The notes beneath the pieces were generated by a model. The model was not told the origin of the DNA, searched no databases, and saw only the letters and a program-made list of their open reading frames with translations. A DNA stretch of 64,000 bases from Rossellomorea aquimaris (GTDB lineage: Bacteria; Bacillota; Bacilli; Bacillales; Fictibacillaceae): contig JAIVLN010000004.1 of NCBI GenBank assembly GCA_020524245.1, positions 62,001 through 126,000 on the forward strand, given 5' to 3'. The position numbers and the translations under genes are program-made. Below, in pieces: positions 17,799-27,168 of the stretch; within the stretch, counting starts at the first letter, position 1; each line of letters begins with the position of its first letter.

Positions 17799-19604
17799 TT
17801 AATAACGTTTCATTAGATACGGGTACGAATAGGCAACTCCAAGAGCATATAATAAGACCGCGAAATAGGCTGGTGCTAGGTGGTACTGATCCACATAACC
17901 GATATGATAATGAATACCAATTCCAGCAGTGAACCCAGGTATACCTCCAAGTGTCAACGTCCACCAGATCCATTTCTCACTTTCACGATATCCCCACATC
18001 GCAATCAGTGCGATCAATATGCCCGCCGATATCAAAGCTCCGCCAAAACCAGCGCGATCATGAGCAATCAATGATATGAACAGTTGATTATGATCATGGA
18101 TGTGTTCAGGCTGAAGTTCAAGAAAACCAAGATCTTCTTTAACGAACACGTCCGTCATACCGATGTAGGAAATAACAATTCCGGCTGTTAAGAAAGCCCC
18201 TCCAAGGATGATGAACATCGTTTGTCCGAATTGACTTTTCCTCCAGGCTAAGGTATTACGAGTATTGCTTCCTTTACTCCCCAGGGGCATGTTCCGGGTT
18301 TTGATGAAGCCATATAGGAAGAACGGCAGAATGAGCCCATTATATAATAGATGAATGGGATCCAAATATCCGAAACCGATGAAATAAAAGAAGTTCAAAA
18401 ATCCGAGCGTCGCTGCTATGTAAAACACTTTTCTTGCCCAATGCGATCCGTTCCGAATGCCATGATAAGCGAGCATCATATACAAGAAACCAGCTGAAAT
18501 CATGACACCCGCAAGACTGATGCGATCATGAGACATGAATTTGAATAGATGTTCACTGAAATGCTGGATTTCTTGTTTTGTCATACCTAGAAATCGCTCA
18601 TCTGGCGCAAGAAGCACATCTGTCAAACCGACAAAACAGGCAATGATACCGGCGATGAAGACCCCTAATCCCATGAGAAAGCTTGCCAACCAACCAGGCT
18701 GATTCGGTTGTTTCTGTTTCTCTTCGTATGTTAAAGCTTCATTGATTCGTTTAGGCAGTCCTGGACCGGAAAACACGAACCCACTATGTATTTGAACCAA
18801 GTCCGCTCCAGCTTCCAATAAGCTTAACGCATCCTCAGGTTCGTGGATTCCACCTGAAACAATAATCGGCTTTTCATAGGATAGTAGTTGTTGAATCCTT
18901 TCAATATGATGTTCCCGTTCAAGGGGGCCTATGTGAAGGGATTGTTGATCCTTCTTGCCTTCTGGAATGTAAAATCCATCAATCCGCTCGATGATATGAT
19001 CAATCTCCTGATGTTTTTCTATATTTACTAGTACCGGTTTACCTACAGCTTCTTTTATCTCTGCTAGTAATGCAGGATCGCATGCTGTGTCTAGCACAAA
19101 CCAATCAGCATATTGTCTCAGCGTATGTATGATTTTCAGCGTTTCTTGAAGAGAGGATTCTCCAACCCGTATTAGTACAGGTACCTTTATGTCTGTATTG
19201 GACAACACTTCCTCAACATGTGTCAGACCCCTGTTTTCTTGTAGGTGACTGTATTCTATCGAGTTGTTTTGCTGGTGCAGTTTGATTTTCGGTTCCTTAA
19301 CAGGGTTAGATGTGACAGGACCGATTTCGATGTAACCGAAACCAAGATTTGAAAGCGCTGAAATTCCTTGGAGCTTAGGGTCAACCTGGCCACTGAGACC
19401 AACAGGGCTGGCCACTTCTACTCCACATACATTTTTACGGATGGCAGGTGAGGAAGCCATATGACCGAAAAATTCGATGATCCGATATCCATAAGGAATC
19501 GAAACAAGGGTGTTCATCATTTGAAGAGTAACAGAACGGGCTTTAGCAGGTTTCAATTTGAATAACAAAGGTTTAAAAAATGTGTGATAAGACCAATCTG
19601 GCAT
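17799..19604 (-). CDS. Degenerate dihydroorotate dehydrogenase-like domain fused to a duplicated membrane domain
   Basis: A 601-residue two-part protein. Residues 1 to about 300 follow class 2 dihydroorotate dehydrogenase, with the N-terminal KPAKARS helix, ASPVGLSG, LGFGYIEIGPVTSNP and the phosphate-binding IIVSGGIHEPEDAL and GADLVQIHSGFVFSGPGL. The catalytic serine loop (ISSPN in PyrD) and the substrate asparagines are not found, so orotate synthesis is unlikely. Residues from about 310 form hydrophobic helices in two similar halves, each with a TDV motif then HDR and later a Gly-Tyr-x-Asp segment. Neither half is a membrane family I can name. The ATG at 19604 follows GAAGGAGAG. It could be a flavin-binding membrane sensor or reductase; that is a guess. 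Confidence 0.8.
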   Translation of the reverse strand: MPDWSYHTFFKPLLFKLKPAKARSVTLQMMNTLVSIPYGYRIIEFFGHMASSPAIRKNVCGVEVASPVGLSGQVDPKLQGISALSNLGFGYIEIGPVTSNPVKEPKIKLHQQNNSIEYSHLQENRGLTHVEEVLSNTDIKVPVLIRVGESSLQETLKIIHTLRQYADWFVLDTACDPALLAEIKEAVGKPVLVNIEKHQEIDHIIERIDGFYIPEGKKDQQSLHIGPLEREHHIERIQQLLSYEKPIIVSGGIHEPEDALSLLEAGADLVQIHSGFVFSGPGLPKRINEALTYEEKQKQPNQPGWLASFLMGLGVFIAGIIACFVGLTDVLLAPDERFLGMTKQEIQHFSEHLFKFMSHDRISLAGVMISAGFLYMMLAYHGIRNGSHWARKVFYIAATLGFLNFFYFIGFGYLDPIHLLYNGLILPFFLYGFIKTRNMPLGSKGSNTRNTLAWRKSQFGQTMFIILGGAFLTAGIVISYIGMTDVFVKEDLGFLELQPEHIHDHNQLFISLIAHDRAGFGGALISAGILIALIAMWGYRESEKWIWWTLTLGGIPGFTAGIGIHYHIGYVDQYHLAPAYFAVLLYALGVAYSYPYLMKRY

Positions 19605-19705
19605 AACGTTTCTCTCCTTCTTTTTCCATTGTAAAAGATTCATGAACTTACATGAAGGAATTTTTTGCATAGGAAGGGAAGAATAAGGGCGAAGGAGGCA
19701 TCAAC

Positions 19706-20359
19706 ATGAACGTACGAATTGATTTTACATATCGAACGCCTAAGGGTTTACAATCCCTTTTCCAATCAGAAGAGATGTCCGCGGACAATGCGGTAAAAAT
19801 GGCGGAAGACCTAGAACGGACAGGAAGAGTGAAAAACTTATCGTTCATCGACTCTCAAGATTCCACCTGGTCATTAAAGGAATTGAAAGAATTTTTAAAA
19901 GGGATCGAAACCGAACCGCACAATATTATAGTATATTTTGATGGAGGTTATGAGTTAGAATCAAGGCGTTCGGGTTTAGGATGTGTAATTTACTATGACC
20001 AGAGTGGAAAGTCATATCGGCTACGGAAGAATGCTATGGTCGATGAGCTCCAATCCAATAACGAGGCAGAATATGCTGCGCTCCATCTAGCTCTGAAAGA
20101 ACTTGAAACATTAGGTGTCCACCATTTGCCCGTTCAAATCGTTGGGGACTCACAAGTGGTCATTAATCAATTGAATGGAGAATGGGCCTGCTTTGAGGAA
20201 GAGTTGTCCAAATGGGCAGATCGCATTGACCAAAAAATGAAACACCTTGGGCTTCAACCTGAATATGAACTCCTCTCACGTAAAAAGAACCAGGAAGCGG
20301 ATAAACTGGCTACACAAGCTCTGAATGGGGTAGAGATTTTGAGCACCATAGAAATGTAA
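19706..20359 (+). CDS. RNase H-like protein (YpeP/YpdQ type)
   Basis: A 217-residue protein. An N-terminal region of about 75 residues of unknown role (beginning MNVRIDFTYRTPKGLQ) precedes an RNase HI fold. The acidic catalytic residues are in place: Asp in IVYFDGGYE, Glu in NNEAEYAAL, Asp in IVGDSQVV and Asp in NQEADKLA. It should cleave RNA in RNA-DNA hybrids if active. It is divergent from the DHODH-like gene, and GGCGAAGGAGG precedes the ATG. Confidence 0.86.
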   Translation: MNVRIDFTYRTPKGLQSLFQSEEMSADNAVKMAEDLERTGRVKNLSFIDSQDSTWSLKELKEFLKGIETEPHNIIVYFDGGYELESRRSGLGCVIYYDQSGKSYRLRKNAMVDELQSNNEAEYAALHLALKELETLGVHHLPVQIVGDSQVVINQLNGEWACFEEELSKWADRIDQKMKHLGLQPEYELLSRKKNQEADKLATQALNGVEILSTIEM

Positions 20360-20425
20360 TCTATGGAAGGAAATGGAGAGTGATGAATGGAAGTTGTAGT
20401 CAGGTTCATGTAAGGAGGAGTTCAA

Positions 20426-20953
20426 GTGAATGTATACGTAGGGGAAAATGTACTGCAGGTTAAAAGAGCGTCAATGGAAGATATGAATACAGTATTAAAA
20501 CTGTTGGTTAACGCAGCAGAATGGATACAGACGAAAGAGACGACCCAATGGGACTATTACTTGAATGACTTGGAAGGTAGTACGCAAGAAGTAAAGGACT
20601 CTATACAAAATGGGAGTACGTTCCTTTTTTATAAAAATGAACAACCGATCGCCACCGTCACATTGGAATCCACACCGAGTGAATGGGACATCGATATGTG
20701 GGAAGATGAAGTTGATGATCCTGTCGTTTACTTACATAGAGTGGTTGTAGACCGGGAGTATGCAGGGAACGGTTTAGGAAACCAGATCCTCGATTGGTCA
20801 GAGAATTTTGTCAGGGAGAAGGGCATGGAAAAGATGCGTTTCGACTGTTTAGCTAGCAATGAGAGATTAAATGCATATTATCAGAAACGGTATCCATTAA
20901 AGGAAATCAAAAATAAATACGGTGAGCATTGTAAATATGAGGTGAAATTGTAG
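20426..20953 (+). CDS. GNAT family N-acetyltransferase
   Basis: A 175-residue acetyltransferase. The acetyl-CoA binding region is visible as VVVDREYAGNGLGNQILDW (the Q/RxxGxG/A loop), followed by the C-terminal MRFDCLASNERLNAYYQKRYP strand-helix. The acceptor cannot be told from sequence. The GTG at 20426 follows AAGGAGGAG. It lies 66 bases after the RNase H-like gene and is probably part of the same transcript as the next small gene. Confidence 0.87.
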   Translation: MNVYVGENVLQVKRASMEDMNTVLKLLVNAAEWIQTKETTQWDYYLNDLEGSTQEVKDSIQNGSTFLFYKNEQPIATVTLESTPSEWDIDMWEDEVDDPVVYLHRVVVDREYAGNGLGNQILDWSENFVREKGMEKMRFDCLASNERLNAYYQKRYPLKEIKNKYGEHCKYEVKL

Positions 20954-20968
20954 GGGTGGGGACAGCGA

Positions 20969-21232
20969 ATGGAAAAAGAGCTTGAGAAAGTGAGAAAAAG
21001 AACGGAGAAACGATTAGAGCAATACAGACGGAGAGGTTCTGCCTCCAGACCAATCAACAGTGCGTTGGATCATCTGGGGCGCATTGAAGGATATCCGACC
21101 AAAAATGTTGGTCGAATCAACATGAAAGGTCTACCTAAACCAATCCGCGTCATCGGTTACATTTGGTTCGGATTCATCGGATTAATGATCATCTCTTTAA
21201 TTTATGTGAATGTCCGGGATTGGTTGTTATAG
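20969..21232 (+). CDS. Small C-terminally anchored membrane protein, 87 aa
   Basis: Not recognised. A very basic N-terminal half (MEKELEKVRKRTEKRLEQY, likely coiled) is followed by a single membrane helix near residues 62-82 (IRVIGYIWFGFIGLMIISL). GGGGTGGGGA precedes the ATG, 15 bases after the acetyltransferase stop, so the two probably form an operon. Confidence 0.65.
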   Translation: MEKELEKVRKRTEKRLEQYRRRGSASRPINSALDHLGRIEGYPTKNVGRINMKGLPKPIRVIGYIWFGFIGLMIISLIYVNVRDWLL

Positions 21233-21265
21233 ATATTTGATAGATAGGGGTGGACAAGAACAGCT

Positions 21266-21466
21266 TTCTATCCTTCAAAACAGCAAAATCCTAAAATGGA
21301 GGATAGAAAGAGGCGTTTTCTATCCTCGAAAACAGCTAAATCCCAAAATGGAGGATAGAAAGAGGTGCTTTCTATCCTCGAAAACGGTAAAATCCCAAAA
21401 TGAAGGATATAAAGAGGCGTTTTCTATCCTCGAAAACGGCAAAATCCCAAAATGAAGGATAGAACG
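21266..21466. repeat. Four tandem 52-bp repeats with internal hairpins
   Basis: Units start at 21266, 21318, 21370 and 21422, with an exact 52-base period and a few substitutions. The unit core is TTCTATCCTCGAAAAC, then AAATCCCAAAATG and GAGGATAGAAAGAGG. At every junction GGATAGAAA pairs with TTTCTATCC of the next unit across a loop of about seven bases, so the array folds into up to three similar hairpins. The period is not a multiple of three, so it is not coding. Confidence 0.9.
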
Positions 21467-21483
21467 CAACTCCTCATCCATAA

Positions 21484-21528
21484 AAAGGTAAAAGCTCAGC
21501 GAGCCAATCCTCTGAGCTTTCTTTCATT
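21484..21528. terminator. Terminator downstream of gltC
   Basis: AAAGCTCAG (21491-21499) pairs with CTGAGCTTT (21512-21520), with T-rich flanks on both strands. It ends gltC and may also end transcription entering from the 52-bp repeat side. Confidence 0.8.
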
Positions 21529-22433
21529 TATTGTCCGAATCGGTTCAACTTTTCATAGAATTCTTTTAAGAACTGGAAGAATATCTTCTCGGATGGGGCG
21601 AGTTCACGGTTTTGCGGGATGATGATGCCGACGGTTCTTTTTACATTCGGTTCGATGACTTCAACCGCAACAGTATCTCGATCCTGTCGCTCATGTAGTG
21701 TGATTTCGGGAAGTAAGCTCACGCCAAGTCCAGCAGATACCATCCCTTTGATCGTGTCCACATCTTCTCCCTCAAACGCAATTCGTGGGTTGAAGCCGAC
21801 CTGCTGACAGGCCCTCATCACTAATTCCCTCAATACATATCCTTGCCGGAACAAAACAAACGGATCATGCTTTAATTGGCTAAGTCTTAAATGAAGTTCT
21901 CCAGCTAATGGATGCTGGTCCGGTAGTAGGGCCATAATTTTCTCGGTAAAAAAGATATGCCCTTTCACATCATCCTGCTTTCCTGGAACAGGGGAGACGA
22001 AGGCAAGATCGATGTGCCCCTGGATGACGGCGGTCGTCAACTCGCTTACTGTTCCCTGACGGAGCTGGAAGCCGATTTGTGGATGTTCTTTCCGAAAGGC
22101 AGATATGACCGATGGCAATGTCTTGGCAGCTAGGCTGTTTGGAAATCCAAGCCGAATCGTCCCTGTTTCAGGGTTCAGGAACTCGTATACTTCTTGTTTC
22201 GCTTTCTCAATCTCCAATACCGCCAATTGTGCACGCTCCAAAAATACTCTCCCAACTGGTGTCAGGCGGATGTTACGCCCCTCACGGAAAAAGAGTTTCA
22301 CCCCGAGTTCTTCTTCCAGGTTTGCGATTTGTCGGCTGACTGCGGATTGTGCAACGTGCAATTCCGCTGCCGCATCACTAACGTGCTCCATTTCTGCAAC
22401 TTTTATAAAATATCTGATCTGTCTCAGTTCCAT
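21528..22433 (-). CDS. gltC: LysR-family regulator GltC
   Basis: A 301-residue LysR-type activator. The N-terminal winged helix begins MELRQIRYFIKVAEMEHVSD and contains AQSAVSRQIANLEEELG; a periplasmic-binding-like effector domain follows. Its place, divergent from gltA, and its start match GltC, which activates gltAB and represses itself, sensing 2-oxoglutarate and glutamate in Bacillus subtilis. A perfect dyad lies 24 bases before its start. The length is normal. Confidence 0.95.
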   Translation of the reverse strand: MELRQIRYFIKVAEMEHVSDAAAELHVAQSAVSRQIANLEEELGVKLFFREGRNIRLTPVGRVFLERAQLAVLEIEKAKQEVYEFLNPETGTIRLGFPNSLAAKTLPSVISAFRKEHPQIGFQLRQGTVSELTTAVIQGHIDLAFVSPVPGKQDDVKGHIFFTEKIMALLPDQHPLAGELHLRLSQLKHDPFVLFRQGYVLRELVMRACQQVGFNPRIAFEGEDVDTIKGMVSAGLGVSLLPEITLHERQDRDTVAVEVIEPNVKRTVGIIIPQNRELAPSEKIFFQFLKEFYEKLNRFGQ

Positions 22434-22457
22434 TATATCAACCCTTGTAAGCGCTTA

Positions 22458-22472
22458 ATCTCAAAATGAGAT
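22458..22472. promoter_or_regulatory. GltC operator box
   Basis: ATCTCAAAATGAGAT is a perfect inverted repeat with the T-N11-A form of LysR sites. It sits in the gltC-gltA intergenic region, next to gltC and about 155 bases before gltA, where the Bacillus subtilis GltC Box I lies. Binding would repress gltC and help activate gltA. Confidence 0.75.
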
Positions 22473-22627
22473 CAATTCAATCTAATTTATATATTGAAAG
22501 CATAACAGAAAACCCATAACATTTAAACTAACCTTTTGTCAGAAACTTTCGAACGATTAGAGGAGTACTCCTTCAAGTTTAGGGGGTATTCCCTTTTTAA
22601 AAAATATAAGCGCTATGGGGTGATAGG

Positions 22628-25600
22628 ATGATTCGAACAGGACTACCAGAGAAACAAGGTTTATACGATCCCAAATATGAAAGTGACGCTTGTGGTATCG
22701 GGTTCGTTGCGCAAGTCGACGGAACCTCGACCCATAAAACCATACAAGATGCATTGACGATCCTATGCCGACTGGAACATAGAGGCGGGCAAGGAGCCGA
22801 CCCGGACTCCGGAGACGGAGCAGGCATCATGATCCAAATGCCGGATCAACTTTTTCGTAAAACATGGAATGAAACCCTCCCGAAACAAGGTGAATATGCA
22901 GTAGGGATGGTTTTTTTACCTCAAAATGAGTCTTTACGACAACAGATCGAAGCAACGATTGAGCGTACAGTGAATGAAGAGGGACACCACTTCATCGGCT
23001 GGAGAACGGTCCCTGTTGATGAAACAATCGTCACCTCATCAGCGAAAGAAACGATGCCATTCATCCGACAAATGTTCATTCGTAAACCGGATGACATTTT
23101 TTCGACCGAGAGGTTCAATCAATCTTTGTATTTGATTCGACGAGTGATTGAAAAGCGAGTCATGGATATGGACAATATCGGGAAAGGTCCTTTTTACATT
23201 GCGAGCTTATCTCCGGATGCCATCGTATATAAAGGAATGCTTACCTCGTATCAGCTGGATCAGTTTTATTTAGATTTAGCGAATCCAGTGACGACATCCA
23301 TGTTCGGAATGGTTCACTCCCGTTACAGTACGAATACGTTTCCATCCTGGGAACGCGCTCATCCGAACCGAATGCTGATGCACAATGGAGAGATCAATAC
23401 GATCACAGGTAATGTCAATTGGATGAAAACTCGTGAGACTGCAGCAGTATCTACGGTGTACGGGAAGCGTCATGAAGACTTGCTGCCTGTTGTGTCTGAA
23501 GATTCCAGCGATTCTGGAATGCTCGATCAGACCTTCGAGTATCTTGTCATGAATGGTCGCTCGTTGGCGCACACCGCCATGTTGATGGTTCCGGAAGCGT
23601 GGGATTTCAATGATCAGATGACGGATCCGGAAAGGGCATGTTTTGAATATATGAGTTGTATTATGGAGCCCTGGGATGGACCGACTGCCCTTGCGTATAC
23701 GAATGGAAAGCAGATCGGTGCTTCTATCGACCGAAATGGATTGCGACCGGCACGCTACTACTTGACCGATGATAATACCATCATCTTTTCTTCAGAAGTA
23801 GGTGTATTAGACGTTGCGCCTGAAAAAGTCGTGAAAAAAGGTCGTTTAGCTCCTGGAGAAATGATTCTGGTTGACCTAGAGAAAAACGAAGTGCTTTTAA
23901 ATGAAGATATTAAGCGTGAAATTGCAACACAATATCCTTATCGCCAATGGCTGAATGAATCATTAGTCAGTTTACACGCACGTAATGATGGTCCACGCTT
24001 TGAACAGATGATTGATGGCGAGCTCTTGACCTACCAGCTTGCGCACGGATATACGAACGAAGAGATCATGAAGAACATTTTGCCGATGGTGAACGAGAAG
24101 AAGGATCCGATCGGGTCAATGGGGAATGACACACCTTTAGCCGTGCTATCGGACCGTCCACAGCTATTGTTCAATTATTTCAAACAACTGTTTGCTCAAG
24201 TGACGAATCCACCAATTGATGCCATCCGTGAAAAAGCGATTACTTCAACAACATCTTACATTGGCGCAAAAGCAAACGTGTTGGATGAAGGGCCGCAGCA
24301 CTGTAAAAGAATTCGTTTGTATACACCCATTTTGAAAAAGGAGGAGTTCGAAGAGATCATTCACAATGGTCGGAATGATTTCCGGTCAACGAGAATCTCG
24401 ACGTGCTTCACGGGTGCCAGTTCAACGATGGAATCAGCGCTGGAACAAGTCTTTAAACAAGTTGAAATGGCGATACGTCAAGGTGTTTCCTTAATCGTTT
24501 TATCCGACCGAAAAATGGATGAGAAACGTGTTCCCATTCCATCGTTACTAATGGTAAGTGGACTCCACCACTATTTAGTGGAAAAAGGTTTACGTACAAA
24601 AGCAAGCATCATTATGGAAACGGCAGAAGCAAGAGATGTTCATCAATTTTCGGTGTTGATCGGTTTTGGTGCCGATATGGTCTATCCATACCTAGCATAT
24701 CGAACGATCCAAAGCTTGATTGAACAGGAGCATGTGACCGATTACGACTATACGGAAGCGGTTGATCGTTTCAGAGACGCTGCCACTTCAGGAATTGTGA
24801 AAGTCATGTCCAAGATGGGAATTTCCACGATTCAAAGTTATCGTGGAGCACAGACATTCGAAGCAATCGGAATTTCTGAATCCGTGATCTCAAAATACTT
24901 TAAAGGGACTTCTTCTAAGTTGGGCGGAATCGATCTCACTACGATTGCTGATGAATCGATCAAACGTCACCATATTGCTTACTTCTCTTTGAATCCAACA
25001 CTCGAAGCAGGCGGAGATATGCAATGGAGAAGTACGGGAGAACATCACTCTTTCAATCCGAAAACCATTCATACACTCCAGCATGCTTGTCGTACGAACG
25101 ATAAAGATTTATATAAAAAGTTTTCCGAGCTCGTTAACACGGAGAAAGTGACCTATTTGAGAGATCTGTTCGATTTTAATACAGAAAATGTTCAACCGAT
25201 ACCGATAGAAGAAGTTGAACCTGTCGAGGAAATCTTTAAACGTTTTAAGACAGGAGCAATGTCTTACGGTTCATTGAGTAAGGAAGCACATGAAATCCTT
25301 GCTGTTGCCATGAACCGGATCGGCGGTAAAAGTAATAGTGGGGAAGGCGGGGAAGACCCGGATCGTTTTATTCCTGAGGCTAACGGAGACAGCCGAAAGA
25401 GTGCGATCAAACAGGTGGCTTCTGGACGTTTCGGCGTGAATAGCCATTACCTTTCTAGCGCTGAAGAAATCCAGATTAAAATGGCACAAGGGGCAAAGCC
25501 TGGTGAAGGTGGGCATCTTCCAGGTAAAAAGGTACACCCGTGGATTGCAGAGGTTCGAGGATCAACACCTGGCGTCGGTTTAATTTCGCCTCCACCTCAT

Positions 25601-27154
25601 CATGACATTTATTCCATTGAGGACCTGGCCCAGCTGATTTATGACTTGAAGCACGCGAACCCAAAAGCACGTATCAGTGTCAAATTGGTTGCCAAGACAG
25701 GTGTAGGCACGATAGCAGCCGGAGTGGCAAAAGGGAAAGCAGATGTCATATTGATCAGTGGTTATGAAGGCGGTACAGGGGCATCTCCAAAAACGAGCAT
25801 CCGTCATGCTGGTTTACCATGGGAGCTCGGTTTAGCAGAAGCCCATCAAACATTGATCCTGAATAATTTACGAGATAAAGTGGTTGTCGAAACCGATGGG
25901 AAGTTGATGACGGGTGCAGATGTGGTGAAAGCAGCGATGTTTGGTGCAGAAGAGTATGGTTTTTCAACTGCTCCGCTCGTCGTTCTCGGATGTATCCTGA
26001 TGCGCGCATGTCATTTGGATACATGTCCGGTCGGAATTGCAACTCAAAACCCTGAACTACGGAAGAAGTTCATCGGTCAAGCGGAACATGTCGTCAATTA
26101 TATGCGCTTCATTGCAGAAGAAATCCGTGAAATAATGGCACAGCTCGGAGTCAGAACGCTCGATGAATTGATTGGTAGAACAGAACTACTCAAGGTGAAT
26201 GATAAAGCATTGGAACATCCGAAAGCCCAGTATCTGAATTTCAAACCGTTGCTGTTGCAAACGGACCATACTTGGAAAACGAAAAAGAGACCTTACCGCA
26301 CTGAATACAACGAGAACCACTTGGATGAGGCACACCTCATTCCGAAAGTGGAGCAAAGCATATTCAACCATAAGCCGGTATTTGTCACATTACCGATCCG
26401 GAATACGGACCGCGCTGTAGGTACGAGACTCGGTTATGCTGTGACCGAAAAACATGGTGCGAAGGGCTTGCCAGAGGATACGCTCAATCTTACCTTTGAA
26501 GGTTCTGCGGGGCAAAGTTTTGCCGCATTTGTACCGAAGGGAATCACATTAAAAGTCATCGGCGATGCAAATGACTACGTAGGAAAAGGGTTATCTGGAG
26601 GTAAAATCATCATCGCACCTCCTCGTGCGAGCACGTTCCAACAAATGGAGGAAGTCGTGATCGGAAATGTCGCCTTATTTGGGGCAACATCTGGTCAGGT
26701 ATACATCAATGGGGCAGCTGGTGAGCGCTTTGCCGTCCGGAACAGCGGTGCTCATGCTGTCGTTGAAGGCTTAGGTGATAATGGGTGTGAATATATGACT
26801 GGAGGGAGAGTCATCGTCCTCGGCTCCATTGGTAAGAACTTTGCAGCCGGAATGTCAGGAGGCATTTCGTATATTTGGACGAATGATTGGAAATCTGTAA
26901 AAGACCGATGTAATCGAGAGATGGTCCTTTTTGAAGACCTGGAGGATTTTGAAGAGATCCAATATATCAAACAAATGCTTCATAAGCATGTCCAATATAC
27001 TGGAAGTCCCCGGGCAAGGTACATTCTCAACCATTGGGAGGAAGCTGTGAGCCAATTTGTCAAGATCATCCCTGAGGAGTATAAACGGAAACTCCAACAA
27101 GATGATGACCAGAGAAAGAAAGCTTCGAATGGCACAGAAACATTGACCAAATAA
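22628..27154 (+). CDS. gltA: Glutamate synthase (NADPH) large subunit
   Basis: The 1508-residue large subunit, which releases ammonia from glutamine and channels it to 2-oxoglutarate to form glutamate. A 21-residue propeptide ends before Cys22 in ESDACGIGFVAQ, the N-terminal amidotransferase nucleophile. The central domain follows, then the FMN-binding synthase domain with SKTSIRHAGLPWE-type loops and KTGVGTIAAGVAKGKAD. The 3Fe-4S cysteines lie in CILMRACHLDTCPVG. The C-terminal GXGXG beta-helix includes GATSGQVYINGAAGERFAVR. The ATG follows GGGGTGATAGG. It forms an operon with gltB and is controlled by the divergent gltC. Confidence 0.98.
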   Translation: MIRTGLPEKQGLYDPKYESDACGIGFVAQVDGTSTHKTIQDALTILCRLEHRGGQGADPDSGDGAGIMIQMPDQLFRKTWNETLPKQGEYAVGMVFLPQNESLRQQIEATIERTVNEEGHHFIGWRTVPVDETIVTSSAKETMPFIRQMFIRKPDDIFSTERFNQSLYLIRRVIEKRVMDMDNIGKGPFYIASLSPDAIVYKGMLTSYQLDQFYLDLANPVTTSMFGMVHSRYSTNTFPSWERAHPNRMLMHNGEINTITGNVNWMKTRETAAVSTVYGKRHEDLLPVVSEDSSDSGMLDQTFEYLVMNGRSLAHTAMLMVPEAWDFNDQMTDPERACFEYMSCIMEPWDGPTALAYTNGKQIGASIDRNGLRPARYYLTDDNTIIFSSEVGVLDVAPEKVVKKGRLAPGEMILVDLEKNEVLLNEDIKREIATQYPYRQWLNESLVSLHARNDGPRFEQMIDGELLTYQLAHGYTNEEIMKNILPMVNEKKDPIGSMGNDTPLAVLSDRPQLLFNYFKQLFAQVTNPPIDAIREKAITSTTSYIGAKANVLDEGPQHCKRIRLYTPILKKEEFEEIIHNGRNDFRSTRISTCFTGASSTMESALEQVFKQVEMAIRQGVSLIVLSDRKMDEKRVPIPSLLMVSGLHHYLVEKGLRTKASIIMETAEARDVHQFSVLIGFGADMVYPYLAYRTIQSLIEQEHVTDYDYTEAVDRFRDAATSGIVKVMSKMGISTIQSYRGAQTFEAIGISESVISKYFKGTSSKLGGIDLTTIADESIKRHHIAYFSLNPTLEAGGDMQWRSTGEHHSFNPKTIHTLQHACRTNDKDLYKKFSELVNTEKVTYLRDLFDFNTENVQPIPIEEVEPVEEIFKRFKTGAMSYGSLSKEAHEILAVAMNRIGGKSNSGEGGEDPDRFIPEANGDSRKSAIKQVASGRFGVNSHYLSSAEEIQIKMAQGAKPGEGGHLPGKKVHPWIAEVRGSTPGVGLISPPPHHDIYSIEDLAQLIYDLKHANPKARISVKLVAKTGVGTIAAGVAKGKADVILISGYEGGTGASPKTSIRHAGLPWELGLAEAHQTLILNNLRDKVVVETDGKLMTGADVVKAAMFGAEEYGFSTAPLVVLGCILMRACHLDTCPVGIATQNPELRKKFIGQAEHVVNYMRFIAEEIREIMAQLGVRTLDELIGRTELLKVNDKALEHPKAQYLNFKPLLLQTDHTWKTKKRPYRTEYNENHLDEAHLIPKVEQSIFNHKPVFVTLPIRNTDRAVGTRLGYAVTEKHGAKGLPEDTLNLTFEGSAGQSFAAFVPKGITLKVIGDANDYVGKGLSGGKIIIAPPRASTFQQMEEVVIGNVALFGATSGQVYINGAAGERFAVRNSGAHAVVEGLGDNGCEYMTGGRVIVLGSIGKNFAAGMSGGISYIWTNDWKSVKDRCNREMVLFEDLEDFEEIQYIKQMLHKHVQYTGSPRARYILNHWEEAVSQFVKIIPEEYKRKLQQDDDQRKKASNGTETLTK

Positions 27155-27168
27155 GGAGGGAGCTCATC

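Noticed and set aside
21210-21455. An open frame of about 81 codons across the 52-bp repeats
   Set aside because: The 52-base period shifts the frame at every unit, there is no ribosome site, and the repeat structure explains the open frame.
21266-21466. CRISPR-like array
   Set aside because: The whole 52-base unit repeats; there are no unique spacers between short repeats and no cas genes nearby.
22501-22545. Possible TnrA site before gltA
   Set aside because: The TGTTA-type half sites form a direct repeat, not the required TGTNA-N7-TNACA palindrome.
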